Source of the DNA: Streptomyces sp. NBC_00154
Lineage (GTDB): Bacteria; Actinomycetota; Actinomycetes; Streptomycetales; Streptomycetaceae
DNA length: 64,000 nt
NCBI RefSeq assembly: GCF_026342835.1
Contig: NZ_JAPEMI010000001.1
Location: forward strand, 4,656,501 to 4,720,500
Reading direction: 5' to 3'
Shown: in pieces, positions 8,072-16,880 of the stretch
Position numbering within the stretch: position 1 is the stretch's first letter
How the letters are laid out: each line of letters begins with the position of its first letter
Program-made: the position numbers and the translations under genes
The notes under the pieces: generated by a model
What the model was told of the DNA's origin: nothing
What the model saw: only the letters and a program-made list of their open reading frames with translations
Databases searched by the model: none

Positions 8072-8986
8072 TTAGGCGTCCGCGTGCTCGGAAATGAGCG
8101 CGCGGGCCGCGTCGAGGTCGTCGGGGGTCTTCAGCGCGAGGGTCTGCACCCCGGGCAGTGCGCGCTTGGCGAGACCGGTGAGGGTCCCGCCCGGGCAGGC
8201 CTCGATGAGCGCGGTGACGCCCAGCGCCTTGAAGGTCTCCATGCACAGGTCCCAGCGGACCGGGTTGGCGACCTGGCCGACCAGCCGGGAGATGACCTCG
8301 TCGCCCGTGGCGACCGTCTTTCCATCGGCGTTCGAGACATATGTCACGGTCGGGTCGGCGACCGTCAGTGCCGCGGCGGCCTCGCGGAGCCGGTCGACCG
8401 CAGGGGCCATGTGGTGCGTGTGGAAGGCACCGGCGACCTTGAGGGGCACAACGCGGCGCACGCCCTCGGGCTTGTCCTCGGTCAGCGCGGCGATCTGCGC
8501 GGCGGTGCCGGCGGCGACGATCTGGCCGCCCCCGTTGACGTTCGCCGGGGTCAGACCGAGCTTCTCCAGGTGCGGGACCGTCACCTCGGGCTCGCCGCCG
8601 AGCAGCGCGGCCATGCCGGTCTCGGTGATCGCGGCGGCGTCGGCCATGGCGAGCCCACGGGTGCGTACGAGACGGAGCGCGGCCTCGTCGTCGAGAACGC
8701 CCGCGAGAGCTGCGGCGGTGATCTCACCGACGCTGTGACCTGCGACGACACCGGGCGACGCGTCAAGCGCGGCGGCGGACAGCAGACCCGCGGCGACCAG
8801 CAGCGGCTGTGCCACCGCGGTGTCGCGGATCTCGTCCGCGTCGGCCCGGGTGCCGTAGTGGGCAAGGTCGAGCCCGATGGCGTCGGACCATGCCGCGATG
8901 CGGTCGGTGGCACCGGGGAGGTCGAGCCAGGGAGTCAGGAAGCCGGGCGTCTGAGCGCCTTGGCCGGGAGCGACGAGTACGAGCAC
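8072..8986 (-). CDS. fabD: Malonyl-CoA:ACP transacylase
   Basis: A 304-residue enzyme loading malonyl groups onto ACP for fatty acid and often type II polyketide synthesis. The N-terminal LVLVAPGQGAQTPGF oxyanion-loop motif and the GHSVGE nucleophile elbow (Ser) are present, with KVAGAFHTHHMAPA carrying the catalytic His. I start at the GTG giving V-L-V-L-V-A-P-G-Q-G, as in streptomycete homologues; an in-frame GTG at 8992 is an alternative. It is the first Fab gene after fasR, with an 89-nt gap that may carry an internal promoter. Confidence 0.95.
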   Translation of the reverse strand: MLVLVAPGQGAQTPGFLTPWLDLPGATDRIAAWSDAIGLDLAHYGTRADADEIRDTAVAQPLLVAAGLLSAAALDASPGVVAGHSVGEITAAALAGVLDDEAALRLVRTRGLAMADAAAITETGMAALLGGEPEVTVPHLEKLGLTPANVNGGGQIVAAGTAAQIAALTEDKPEGVRRVVPLKVAGAFHTHHMAPAVDRLREAAAALTVADPTVTYVSNADGKTVATGDEVISRLVGQVANPVRWDLCMETFKALGVTALIEACPGGTLTGLAKRALPGVQTLALKTPDDLDAARALISEHADA

Positions 8987-9075
8987 CCTCACACTCTCTC
9001 TTGTGAACGGTCCGGAACACCCGTGGGGACAGGGACGAAGAACCGTAGGGGGAATTGTTGAAGTCTGACAAAAGT

Positions 9076-10281
9076 CTAGGACTGGGGATCTCTGTCGGCC
9101 AGACGCCCCAGAATCAGGGCGATGCGCAGAGTGAACGCGGAGCGGACATCGGAAGGCGACCATCCGGTGACGTCCGTCACACGTCGGAGCCGGTAGCGCA
9201 CGGTGTTGGGGTGGACGAACAACATCCGGGCGGCGCCCTCCAGGCTGCTCGCCTGTTCCAGATACACGCTCAGCGTTTCCAGCAGCGCGGAGCCCGCCTC
9301 TTCCAGCGGTCTGTAGATCTCCTCCACCAGTTGGTCACGCGCGGCAGGGTCGCCCGCCATGGCGCGCTCCGGCAGCAGATCGTCGGCCAGGACCGGCCGC
9401 GGGGCGTCCTGCCAGGCGCTGCACGCCTTGAGTCCGGCGGCGGCGGCCTGCGCGGACCGGGTGGCCGCAAGGAGGTCCGACACCACCGGTCCGGCCACGA
9501 CGGGACCGGCCGCGTACGGGCCGATCAGGGCCTTCGCGACATGCAGCGGGTTGTCGCTGCCGCCCGCGATGACGACCAGCCGGTTGCCGAGCACCCCGGT
9601 CAGCACCTGGAGCTTGGCGTGCCGGGCGGCCCGCCGGATCGCCTCGACGGTCAGTTCGCTGTCGCCGTCGGGGGCCGTACCGAGGACCACACAGACATGT
9701 TCGGGGGAGTTCCAGCCGAGTGCGGCGGCCCGCGACACGGCGCCCTCGTCGGCCTCGCCGGACAACACCGCGTTCACCACGAGTGATTCGAGCCGGGCAT
9801 CCCAGGCGCCGCGCGCCTCGGCGGCCTGTGCGTACACCTGCGCGGTCGCGAAGGCGATCTCCCGCGCGTAGACGAGCAGCGCCTCGCGCAGCACCGATTC
9901 GTCGCCGGGCGCGGCGACCTCCTCGATCGCGGCCTCCATCACCTCGATCGTCGTCCGCACCATCTCGACGGTCTGGCGCAGCGTGATGGCCCGGGTCAGC
10001 TCGCGCGGGGCCGTACCGAACACATCGGTGGAGATGGCCTGCGGGGTCTCCGGGTGGCGGAACCACTCGGTGAAGGCGGCGATTCCGGCCTGGGCCACCA
10101 GGCCGATCCAGGACCGGTTCTCCGGTGGCATCGCCCGGTACCACGGCAGCGACTCGTCCATGCGGGCGATCGCGTTCGCGGCCAGCCGGCCGGAGGACTG
10201 CTCCAGTCGCTTCAGGGTCGCGGCATGCAGGTGGGCGTCATTCGCAGCGGGCTGCTCAGGATCGGATCGGGGCACGAACAC
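9076..10281 (-). CDS. fasR: PucR-type transcriptional regulator of fatty acid synthesis (FasR)
   Basis: A 401-residue cytoplasmic regulator located directly upstream of fabD on the same strand. The C-terminus carries the PucR-type helix-turn-helix (LFVHPNTVRYRLRRVTDVTG, about residues 352-371), and the middle has a GGDEF-like/PucR fold. The N-terminal half (LPWYRAMPPENRSWIGLVAQ) is characteristic of FasR. In S. coelicolor FasR activates the fab operon, and the same role is inferred here from identity and position. The start is a GTG within the divergent region shared with pirin, which contains three ordered 21-22-nt repeats. Confidence 0.9.
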   Translation of the reverse strand: MFVPRSDPEQPAANDAHLHAATLKRLEQSSGRLAANAIARMDESLPWYRAMPPENRSWIGLVAQAGIAAFTEWFRHPETPQAISTDVFGTAPRELTRAITLRQTVEMVRTTIEVMEAAIEEVAAPGDESVLREALLVYAREIAFATAQVYAQAAEARGAWDARLESLVVNAVLSGEADEGAVSRAAALGWNSPEHVCVVLGTAPDGDSELTVEAIRRAARHAKLQVLTGVLGNRLVVIAGGSDNPLHVAKALIGPYAAGPVVAGPVVSDLLAATRSAQAAAAGLKACSAWQDAPRPVLADDLLPERAMAGDPAARDQLVEEIYRPLEEAGSALLETLSVYLEQASSLEGAARMLFVHPNTVRYRLRRVTDVTGWSPSDVRSAFTLRIALILGRLADRDPQS

Positions 10282-10350
10282 AAGACTGCCTTATCGGACC
10301 ACGGGCACGGAGGGCCGGGGCGGCCGCGGGTCGTACTGCCGAGTAGCGGA

Positions 10351-10415
10351 CGGCCGGTTTCCGACCGGACACGGCCGGTCCCGGACCGGGATTCGGCCGT
10401 CCCCGACCGGGACAC
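10351..10415. promoter_or_regulatory. Three tandem 21-22 nt repeats between fasR and pirin
   Basis: Units begin at 10351, 10372 and 10394, each starting CGGCCG and containing a GACCGG core. The 21/22-nt period places each unit on the same helix face. Operator use for FasR or the pirin gene is an inference. Confidence 0.5.
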
Positions 10416-10445
10416 AGGGGCGCCCGGCCGGGCTACCGTGGACCC

Positions 10446-11102
10446 GTGATTTCCGTACAGCGCGCGGACGACCGGTATACGGGCGGCGACGAGGCCGCGG
10501 GCATCCTGTCCCGGCACGCCTTCTCCTTCGGCTCCTTCTACGACCCGGACAACCTGCGCTTCGGCGCGATCCTGGCCTGCAACGAGGAACGGCTGGCGCC
10601 CGGTGCGGGCTTCGACGAACACCCGCACAGCCACACGGAGATCGTCACCTGGGTCGTCGAGGGCGAGCTGACCCACCGCGACTCGGCCGGTCACGCCACG
10701 GTTGTACGGGCCGGGGACGTCCAGCATCTCAGCTCGGCGGCCGGGGTACGCCATGTCGAGCGCAACGACGGGGACATACCGCTGACGTTCCTTCAGATGT
10801 GGCTGGCGCCGCTCGAACCGGGCGGCGAACCCTCGTACACGACCGTCCCCGGCATCGCCGACTCCACCCCGTACGCCCTCCCGGAAGCCGGAGCGATGCT
10901 GCATGTGCGCAGGCTGACCGCTGGGGAGCGCACGGCGGTGCCGGACGCGGCGCGGGCGTATGTGCACGTGATCGGCGGCGAGGTGCGGCTCGACGGCGAG
11001 ACGCTCGGTCCTGGGGACGCGGCGCGGATCACCGGGGCGGTGGGGCTGGAACTGGTGGCCGAGGCGCCGACGCAGGTGCTGGTCTGGGAGCTGTCGGGCT
11101 GA
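10446..11102 (+). CDS. Pirin family protein
   Basis: A 218-residue bicupin. The N-terminal cupin has the metal-binding pattern HPHSHTEIVTWV (two His plus a third) and a later Glu/His region. The motif RFGAILACNEERLAPGAGF and HAFSFGSFYDP are pirin-family hallmarks. Known pirins act as quercetinase-like dioxygenases or as protein cofactors; neither can be chosen here. The GTG at 10446 follows a TACCGT -10-like box by 6 nt, so a leaderless message is likely. It is divergent from fasR, so the two share an upstream region. Confidence 0.9.
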   Translation: MISVQRADDRYTGGDEAAGILSRHAFSFGSFYDPDNLRFGAILACNEERLAPGAGFDEHPHSHTEIVTWVVEGELTHRDSAGHATVVRAGDVQHLSSAAGVRHVERNDGDIPLTFLQMWLAPLEPGGEPSYTTVPGIADSTPYALPEAGAMLHVRRLTAGERTAVPDAARAYVHVIGGEVRLDGETLGPGDAARITGAVGLELVAEAPTQVLVWELSG

Positions 11103-11133
11103 ACAAGGCCTCGGCCGGAGCCGGCTGAGGGCG

Positions 11134-11958
11134 CTATCCCGCTGAACGTACGAGCTCCGCGAGCACCGCGTCCGTGAGCGGCGGCCAGACCTCGACAGCC
11201 CACGGGCCGAAGGCCCGGTCGGTCAGGGCGATGCACGCCGCGCCCGCGGCCGGGTCGATCCACAGGAACGTTCCCGACTGTCCGAAATGCCCGAAGGTCG
11301 CGGGTGACGAGGAACTGCCCGTCCAGTGCGGCGACTTGTGGTCCCTGATCTCGAAGCCGAGCCCCCAGTCGTTGGGGTTCTGGTGGCCGTAGCCCGGCAG
11401 GACGCCCTTCAGGCCGGAGCGTACGACGGTCTGCGCGGCCAGCACCGTACGCGGATCGAGCAGCCGCGGGGCCTGCACCTCCGTCGCGAACCGCACCAGG
11501 TCGTCGACGGTCGAGACGCCGTCCCGGGCGGGCGAGCCGTCCATCGTCGTCGATGCCATGCCCAGCGGCTCCAGGACCGCCTGGCGCACATACTCGGGGA
11601 ACGGGATGTCGGTGGCCTTGGCGATGTGGTCGCCGAGCACCTCGAAGCCCGCGTTGGAGTAGAGCCGCCGGGTGCCGGGAGCGGCCGTCACCCGGTGTTC
11701 GTCGAAGGCGAGCCCGCTGGTGTGCGCGAGCAGATGCCGGACGGTGGAACCCTCGGGTCCGGCCGGTTCGTCGAGCTCCACCGCGCCTTCCTCGTACGCC
11801 ACGAGCGCGGCATAGGCGGCTATCGGCTTGGTGACGGAGGCGAGCGGGAAGCGGTGCGCGGTCGGCCCGTGACTGCCGACGACGGTGCCGTCCGCTCGTA
11901 CGACGGCGGCCGCCGCGGTGGGGACGGGCCAGTTCTCTATCATCGCCAGGCTCTGCAT
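11134..11958 (-). CDS. Serine hydrolase (class C beta-lactamase/esterase family)
   Basis: A 274-residue cytoplasmic-looking serine hydrolase. The S-x-x-K motif is LASVTKPIAA (about residues 40-50), the Y-x-N motif is RLYSNAGFEVLGD, and the third active-site motif is HFGQSGTFLW. This set defines the penicillin-binding-protein-like hydrolase family of esterases and D-aminopeptidases; true beta-lactamase activity is not implied. No signal peptide is seen. I chose the ATG at 11958 because similarity starts at MQSLAMIENWPVP and the open frame upstream runs into the MerR promoter. It is convergent with pirin. Confidence 0.87.
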   Translation of the reverse strand: MQSLAMIENWPVPTAAAAVVRADGTVVGSHGPTAHRFPLASVTKPIAAYAALVAYEEGAVELDEPAGPEGSTVRHLLAHTSGLAFDEHRVTAAPGTRRLYSNAGFEVLGDHIAKATDIPFPEYVRQAVLEPLGMASTTMDGSPARDGVSTVDDLVRFATEVQAPRLLDPRTVLAAQTVVRSGLKGVLPGYGHQNPNDWGLGFEIRDHKSPHWTGSSSSPATFGHFGQSGTFLWIDPAAGAACIALTDRAFGPWAVEVWPPLTDAVLAELVRSAG

Positions 11959-12032
11959 GACTACGAGACTAAGACCTGCCGCCGAACACCCGTCATCCGG
12001 CCGGTGGCCGGAAAACCTGTCGCTGATGGCGC

Positions 12033-12063
12033 TTGCTTCGAGTGCACTCCAAGGTTCTAGCGT
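12033..12063 (+). promoter_or_regulatory. MerR-type promoter/operator with 19-bp spacer
   Basis: TTGCTT (12033-12038) and TAGCGT (12058-12063) are separated by 19 bp, the over-long spacing used by MerR-family activators. The spacer carries an 18-bp near-perfect palindrome, CTTCGAGTGCACTCCAAG (12036-12053). It sits 7 nt before the MerR start, implying autoregulation and control of the downstream reductase. Confidence 0.8.
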
Positions 12064-12070
12064 GGAGGCC

Positions 12071-12526
12071 ATGACGGTGATGGAGAGCACTACCGCGACG
12101 ACCGACGCCTGTGCATCCGCTCCACGGGCGCATCCACGCCCCGAGGGCCAGGACCGCTACACCATCAGCGAGGTCGCGGCCTTCACCGGGCTCACCGCAC
12201 ACACCCTGCGCTGGTACGAGCGGATCGGCCTGATGCCGCACGTCGACCGGTCGCACACCGGCCAGCGCCGGTTCACCAATCGCGATCTGGACTGGCTGGC
12301 CTTCGTGGGCAAGCTGCGGCTGACCGGGATGCCGGTCGCCCACATGGTCCGGTACGCGGAGCTGCTGCGGGAGGGCGAGCACACCTTCGAGGAGCGGCAG
12401 GAGCTGCTGGAGGCGACCCGCCGTGATGTGAAGACGCGGATCGCGGAGCTCCAGGACACCCTGGCCGTCCTCGATTACAAGATCGACTTTTATGCGGGCG
12501 CCCGGCGGGCGTCGGAAAGGCCTTGA
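12071..12526 (+). CDS. MerR family transcriptional regulator
   Basis: A 151-residue regulator. The N-terminal winged-helix begins YTISEVAAFTGLTAHTLRWYERIGL (about residues 33-57, split here only for description) and includes the family's RRFTNRDLDWL second wing; a C-terminal coiled coil (EERQELLEATRRDVKTRI) mediates dimerisation. No cysteine cluster for metals is present, so it is more like aldehyde- or drug-responsive members. The ATG at 12071 has an in-frame alternative at 12080. Its stop overlaps the upstream end of the aldo/keto reductase gene, indicating an operon, and a classical MerR operator lies immediately upstream. Confidence 0.9.
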   Translation: MTVMESTTATTDACASAPRAHPRPEGQDRYTISEVAAFTGLTAHTLRWYERIGLMPHVDRSHTGQRRFTNRDLDWLAFVGKLRLTGMPVAHMVRYAELLREGEHTFEERQELLEATRRDVKTRIAELQDTLAVLDYKIDFYAGARRASERP

Positions 12527-12531
12527 ACCTG

Positions 12532-13548
12532 ATGACCGACAACAAGATCGCAACTGTGGAGCTCGGCAACGGCGGCCCGCAGGTGGGCGTGCAGGGACTC
12601 GGCTGCATGGGTATGAGCGAGTTCTACGGGGACACCGACGAAGCCGCCGCCCGGGACACGCTGGAGGCCGCACTGGAGGCGGGCGTCACGCTCTTCGACA
12701 CCGCGGACATCTACGGCAGCGGTGCCAACGAGACGTTCCTCGCCCCGTTCGTCGGGGCGCACCGGGACGAGATCACGCTCGCCACGAAGTTCGCCATAGA
12801 GCGCAAGGACGACGACCCGCAGTACCGGGCGGTGCGCAACGACCCCGCGTACATCCGCCAGGCCGTCGAGGACAGCCTGCGCCGACTGAACACCGACGTC
12901 ATCGACCTGTACTACATGCACCGTCGCGACCCCTCCGTGCCGCTGGCCGAGTCCGTCGGCGCGATGGCCGAGCTCGTGCAGCAGGGCAAGGTCAAGCAGC
13001 TCGGGCTGAGCGAGGTGACCGGCGCGGAGCTGCGCGAGGCGTACGCGGTGCACCCGATCGCCGCCCTGCAGTCGGAGTGGTCGCTCTTCAGCCGGGACGT
13101 CGAGCGCAGCGCCGTGTCCGCGGCGGTCGAACTCGGGGTCACCTTCGTGCCCTACTCGCCGCTCGGCCGCGGTTTCCTGACCGGGGCGTTCGCCGACGCC
13201 GCCAAGGACCTGTCCAAGGGCGACTTCCGCCAGTACCAGCCCCGCTTCACCGGCGAGAACGCGAGGACGAACGCCGCGCTCCTGGAACCGGTCCACAAGA
13301 TCGCGGCGGCGCACGGGGCGACGGCCGCGCAGGTGGCGCTCGCCTGGGTGCAGCAGCGCGCCGAGGTGCACGGTCTGACCGTGGTTCCGATCCCCGGCAC
13401 GCGCAAGCGCAGCCGGCTGCTGGAGAACGTCGGGGCGACCCGGCTCACCCTCACGCCGGAGGAGCTGGCCGTGCTGGAGCCGATCGCCGGCCAGGTGGCG
13501 GGCGACCGCTACCCGGACATGAGCTCGACGTCGGCGGCGCGCGAGTAG
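12532..13548 (+). CDS. Aldo/keto reductase
   Basis: A 338-residue NADPH-dependent TIM-barrel reductase. Catalytic residues are visible as Asp and Tyr in FDTADIYGSG, Lys in LATKFAIE and His in YYMHRRDP; the cofactor-binding end is PIPGTRKRSRLLENV. It follows the MerR gene by 5 nt, so it is the likely regulated target, perhaps for aldehyde or quinone detoxification (inference from AKR/MerR pairs). The ATG at 12532 is preferred; a TTG at 12523 overlapping the MerR stop is an alternative. Confidence 0.92.
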   Translation: MTDNKIATVELGNGGPQVGVQGLGCMGMSEFYGDTDEAAARDTLEAALEAGVTLFDTADIYGSGANETFLAPFVGAHRDEITLATKFAIERKDDDPQYRAVRNDPAYIRQAVEDSLRRLNTDVIDLYYMHRRDPSVPLAESVGAMAELVQQGKVKQLGLSEVTGAELREAYAVHPIAALQSEWSLFSRDVERSAVSAAVELGVTFVPYSPLGRGFLTGAFADAAKDLSKGDFRQYQPRFTGENARTNAALLEPVHKIAAAHGATAAQVALAWVQQRAEVHGLTVVPIPGTRKRSRLLENVGATRLTLTPEELAVLEPIAGQVAGDRYPDMSSTSAARE

Positions 13549-13558
13549 CCGTTCCGGG

Positions 13559-13580
13559 GGGGCCGGGGCGCCCCGGCCCC
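13559..13580. terminator. GC hairpin between convergent genes
   Basis: A perfect 10-bp stem GGGGCCGGGG/CCCCGGCCCC with a 2-nt centre lies between the AKR stop and the DUF4429 gene. Confidence 0.65.
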
Positions 13581-13628
13581 GTTCTCTCCGTAAGTGCCGG
13601 ACGGGCTGGTTCTCTCCCGTCCGTCCGG

Positions 13629-14588
13629 CTACAACTCCGCGAGCAGCTGTGCCTTCTTGGCACGGAACTCGTCGTCCGTCACCAGACCCGCCTGGTGCAG
13701 CTCCCCGAGGTGACGGATCCGCTCGGCGATGTCCGCCGGATCGCGCCGCACCGCACTCGCCGGCACGGCGACGGGCGTGGACTGTTTCCTGCGCACGGAC
13801 TCCAGTACGGCGGCGGCGAACGGCAGCGACTCGTGCACCGGGCCGTAGCCGAGCCCGAAGATCACCGCAGCCGGGTCCTGATCGGCCTGGGTGGGCCGTG
13901 GGGCCGATGGCTGCGGACCGGCCGGCGCAGTGTCCGTACGGAGCACCGCCGCACCGTTGCCCGTAACGGGAGACAGGCCCGTGCCCGCCCCGGCGTCCGT
14001 GTTCCGAGCGCCTCGTGGCACCAGTCGCAGATAGCCGTCGAAGGCCTCCGGCGAGCGCCACTCGACCCCGCTCAGCTCGCTGACCGGGAACGTCTGGTCG
14101 CCCGCCTTCCACTTCGCCGTGGAGGCACCCGTCCAGAACCACCGGAAAGAGATCCGGTCCCCGTCGAAGCTGGCCCTGCCGTCGTACGCCTTGAAGTGCA
14201 TCGGCGCCTCGGGGGCCGCGACCAGGAACCTTTCGGCGGGCTCCGCCGCGTCCGGGCCGAGCAGCGCGCGCAGCTCGTCCGCGTAGTACTCGGCGAGTGT
14301 CTCGCGTTCTGCGGGCAGCACCAGCCGGTACGGATCGCTGCCGTCCTTCAGCTGCCCGGCCGCGGCCTCCAGCAGTGGATCGGCACCGGGTCTCGGCACC
14401 GCATGCAGAACCACCGTGCCTCGCTTGCCCGGGGTCAGTGTCACCGACGACAACGCCGCGTGCGGAATGCGGCGTTCACGCAGGCTCTGGAAGAGCTTCG
14501 GCGTGCGGATTCCCCGTTCGAAGCGGATGAGCACGGAGTCGGTGTCGAACTCCCAGGTGGCATGAATTCCGGCCAGCACATCACCCAT
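13629..14588 (-). CDS. DUF4429 and SHOCT domain protein
   Basis: A 319-residue protein. Two DUF4429 repeats are visible: residues about 10-110 (HATWEFDTDSVLIRFERGI, the DUF4429 hallmark) and about 135-220 (FDGDRISFRWFWTGAS). After a Pro/Ala-rich linker, a C-terminal SHOCT domain (IRHLGELHQAGLVTDDEF, then KKAQLLAEL) occupies the last 35 residues. SHOCT is a short oligomerisation-type domain; no enzyme function is known. I start at MGDVLAGIH (14588); an ATG 9 nt upstream is possible, and the longer open frame upstream has no family similarity. Confidence 0.83.
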   Translation of the reverse strand: MGDVLAGIHATWEFDTDSVLIRFERGIRTPKLFQSLRERRIPHAALSSVTLTPGKRGTVVLHAVPRPGADPLLEAAAGQLKDGSDPYRLVLPAERETLAEYYADELRALLGPDAAEPAERFLVAAPEAPMHFKAYDGRASFDGDRISFRWFWTGASTAKWKAGDQTFPVSELSGVEWRSPEAFDGYLRLVPRGARNTDAGAGTGLSPVTGNGAAVLRTDTAPAGPQPSAPRPTQADQDPAAVIFGLGYGPVHESLPFAAAVLESVRRKQSTPVAVPASAVRRDPADIAERIRHLGELHQAGLVTDDEFRAKKAQLLAEL

Positions 14589-14673
14589 GTGCCTCATCGT
14601 ATGCGGCACTCGTCCGCACGTCCCCCCTCCGAGCGGACCGCAATTCACCGGCGGCTGCGGTGCTCTACGCGCG

Positions 14674-15885
14674 TCAGACGACCTCGGCGCCGGAAATTCC
14701 GTCGCGGCAGGCGCTGTCGGCGCTCGCACAGGTCACCGAACCGTATGCGCCGACGCCGATGGCGGCGAAGTTGCTGAGGCTCTCGGTGCCCGGCTCGAAA
14801 TAGCCGCTGTGCCCGATCGCGTCGCCCGCCGAGACGACGCGCGCACCGAAGCCGCGGTCCACCGGATCGGCGCCGTGGCCGAGCCCGCCGACCTCCATGT
14901 TCGGTACGTCCTGGATCCAGTCGTCGCGGTCCCGCATCGCCCAGACATCGGCCGTGGTGTGCAGTTGGGCGGCGCTCTTCGCCCGCATGCCGGGGCTGCC
15001 CGCGACCGCGATGTCGGCGACCCTGGACGGCAGTTCGTTTGCGGCGACACCGCACAGCACGGAGCCGTAGCTGTGGCAGAACAGCGAGATCTTCGACGTG
15101 CCGGGCAGGGCGTCGACCAGTGCGGTGAGCCGGACGGCCCCACGCTCGGCGAGGTTCCCCAGGGCCGCGTCCATGCCGATGCCGGCGGGCGCGGTGTAGT
15201 CCGCCCAGGCGATGACCGCGGTCCGGGTGCCGGGGCTCGCGGCGCGCTCCGCCGCGTACAGCGACTTCGCCATGCCGACGGGTGCGGCGTTGACCTTGGG
15301 CCCGGTCCGCTCCAGCGTCAGCAGGCTGGTGTCGACACCGGGCACGACCAGCGAGACCCGCTCGGCCTCGTCGAGGTCGCCGAACACCTCGGCGGCGTGG
15401 CCCTTCCCGGACGGGTCGAACGCCAGGAAGTGCCGACCGTGGGCAAGCATCGACTGGAAGCGCTCCATCCGGCGGAACGCGTCGCTGCGGCCGTCGGGGG
15501 AGAGCCGGACGTCGTGCATGCGCTGCTGCTCGACCGCCCGCGCCTGCACCAGGGCCCGCCGGTTGGCGTGGTAGCGCAGGGTGACCGGCGCGCCGTTCAG
15601 ATTGCCGACGACCAAGGGGTACTTGTCGGCGAGAGCGGTGCGCTGCGCGGCGGTGAGCGAGGCGAAGAACTGGGCCAGCCGGTACGGGGACGCATCGACG
15701 TCCGGCAGGGGGTGACCCGCTATCCGGCCCCGCGCCCAGGACGAGAGTGCGATGTCGCGTGGCTCGTCGGAGCGTTGGTGACGTACGGCGGTCCAGCCTG
15801 TGGTCGCCAGCATCACAAACACGACCGCGACGGCGAGAAGTGCGCGCCATGCGGTGAGCGTGGGGGAGGAGTCGAAGGAAGTCAC
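14674..15885 (-). CDS. DUF1023 alpha/beta hydrolase, membrane-anchored
   Basis: A 403-residue protein with an N-terminal transmembrane anchor (ALLAVAVVFVMLATTGW) and a C-terminal alpha/beta-hydrolase domain. The nucleophile elbow reads CHSYGSVLCG, with Cys replacing the usual first Gly; the Asp and His of the triad probably lie in the ADPVDRG and GHSGYF segments. The substrate is unknown. I chose the GTG at 15885 because a TAATGT -10-like box lies 8 nt upstream, fitting a leaderless message, whereas upstream starts lack a ribosome-binding site. It is followed on the same strand by the DUF4429 gene. Confidence 0.83.
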   Translation of the reverse strand: MTSFDSSPTLTAWRALLAVAVVFVMLATTGWTAVRHQRSDEPRDIALSSWARGRIAGHPLPDVDASPYRLAQFFASLTAAQRTALADKYPLVVGNLNGAPVTLRYHANRRALVQARAVEQQRMHDVRLSPDGRSDAFRRMERFQSMLAHGRHFLAFDPSGKGHAAEVFGDLDEAERVSLVVPGVDTSLLTLERTGPKVNAAPVGMAKSLYAAERAASPGTRTAVIAWADYTAPAGIGMDAALGNLAERGAVRLTALVDALPGTSKISLFCHSYGSVLCGVAANELPSRVADIAVAGSPGMRAKSAAQLHTTADVWAMRDRDDWIQDVPNMEVGGLGHGADPVDRGFGARVVSAGDAIGHSGYFEPGTESLSNFAAIGVGAYGSVTCASADSACRDGISGAEVV

Positions 15886-16109
15886 TGCCGCCCACATTAG
15901 GAGACGCGCGACGGCAGCTGTGAAGCGGGTGACGCACATCACTCGTCGATGGGGAATTGGAGGGGCGCCTCCTTACGCTCCGTGCGCGCCTCGCGCACGC
16001 TCCGGCGAACTCCCACGCCTGGCGGACGCTCCATGTGGCAGTCCTGGCAAGGCTGTTGTGAAGTCCGTCATGTTCCCCTTTGAGGTGTTCGGCACATTCG
16101 GGTGCGGAA

Positions 16110-16805
16110 CTACCCGGCGGAGGTGTGAGTTGTCTCGGCCGTCCGTTCGACCGGTGTGCGCCAGTTCCCCGCGAGCGCCGCTCCGAGGTGGTCCAGGTAG
16201 GTCTCGGTCAGCGTCCGCAGTGAGTCGACGCTGGTGTCCCGCCCCTGCCCCCACAGCTGCCCGGTCACCCGCATCACGCCGGAGAATGCGGCGACGGCGA
16301 CCCGCGGCCGCGGGTCCGTCGCGATGTCGAGACCCTCGCGTGCGGCGATCACCTCGGCGATCTGGTTCTCCAGATCGATGCTGCGCCGCAGATGGGCCGC
16401 GAGCAGGGAGGGGGTCGACTCGATCATCCGGTACGTACGCATGTGGAGTTCGACCGTGACGAGTTCCTCGATCGCCTCGCCGATGCTGTTCCATGCGCAC
16501 AGCACCGCGCTGCGCATGGCTTCGAACGGACTTTCCGCGGCGGGTCGTCGGCGCAGCTCCGAGAGGAAGCGCGACTCCACCATCTCCTGGACGGCGAAGG
16601 CGGTCTCCTCCTTGCTGGCGAAGTAGCGGAAGAAGGTGCGCTGGGAGACGTCGACGGCGTCGACGATCTCGTCGACGGTGGTCTCCTCGTACCCCTGGGT
16701 GGTGAAGAGCTCGAGAGCGGCGTGCAGCAAGGCGTCCCGGGTGCGTCGCTTCTTGCGCTCGCGCAGCCCGGTCGGGTGCTCCACGGCTCGCTGCCCGTCG
16801 GTCAC
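16110..16805 (-). CDS. TetR family transcriptional repressor
   Basis: A 231-residue regulator. The N-terminal helix-turn-helix is evident (DALLHAALELFTTQGYEETT, then VDVSQRTFFRYFASKEE, about residues 24-68), followed by an all-helical ligand domain. It is divergent from an MFS exporter across a 117-nt region holding two perfect palindromes in the exporter promoter, so it very likely represses that exporter and responds to its substrate. The GTG start gives the usual MTDG-type N-terminus. Confidence 0.92.
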   Translation of the reverse strand: MTDGQRAVEHPTGLRERKKRRTRDALLHAALELFTTQGYEETTVDEIVDAVDVSQRTFFRYFASKEETAFAVQEMVESRFLSELRRRPAAESPFEAMRSAVLCAWNSIGEAIEELVTVELHMRTYRMIESTPSLLAAHLRRSIDLENQIAEVIAAREGLDIATDPRPRVAVAAFSGVMRVTGQLWGQGRDTSVDSLRTLTETYLDHLGAALAGNWRTPVERTAETTHTSAG

Positions 16806-16880
16806 TGAACTGGTCCTCTTTCTGGTATTTTGTCCGACTTGGTGAACCTGTGAGCTACGAGACAGTTACCGACTTGTGAA

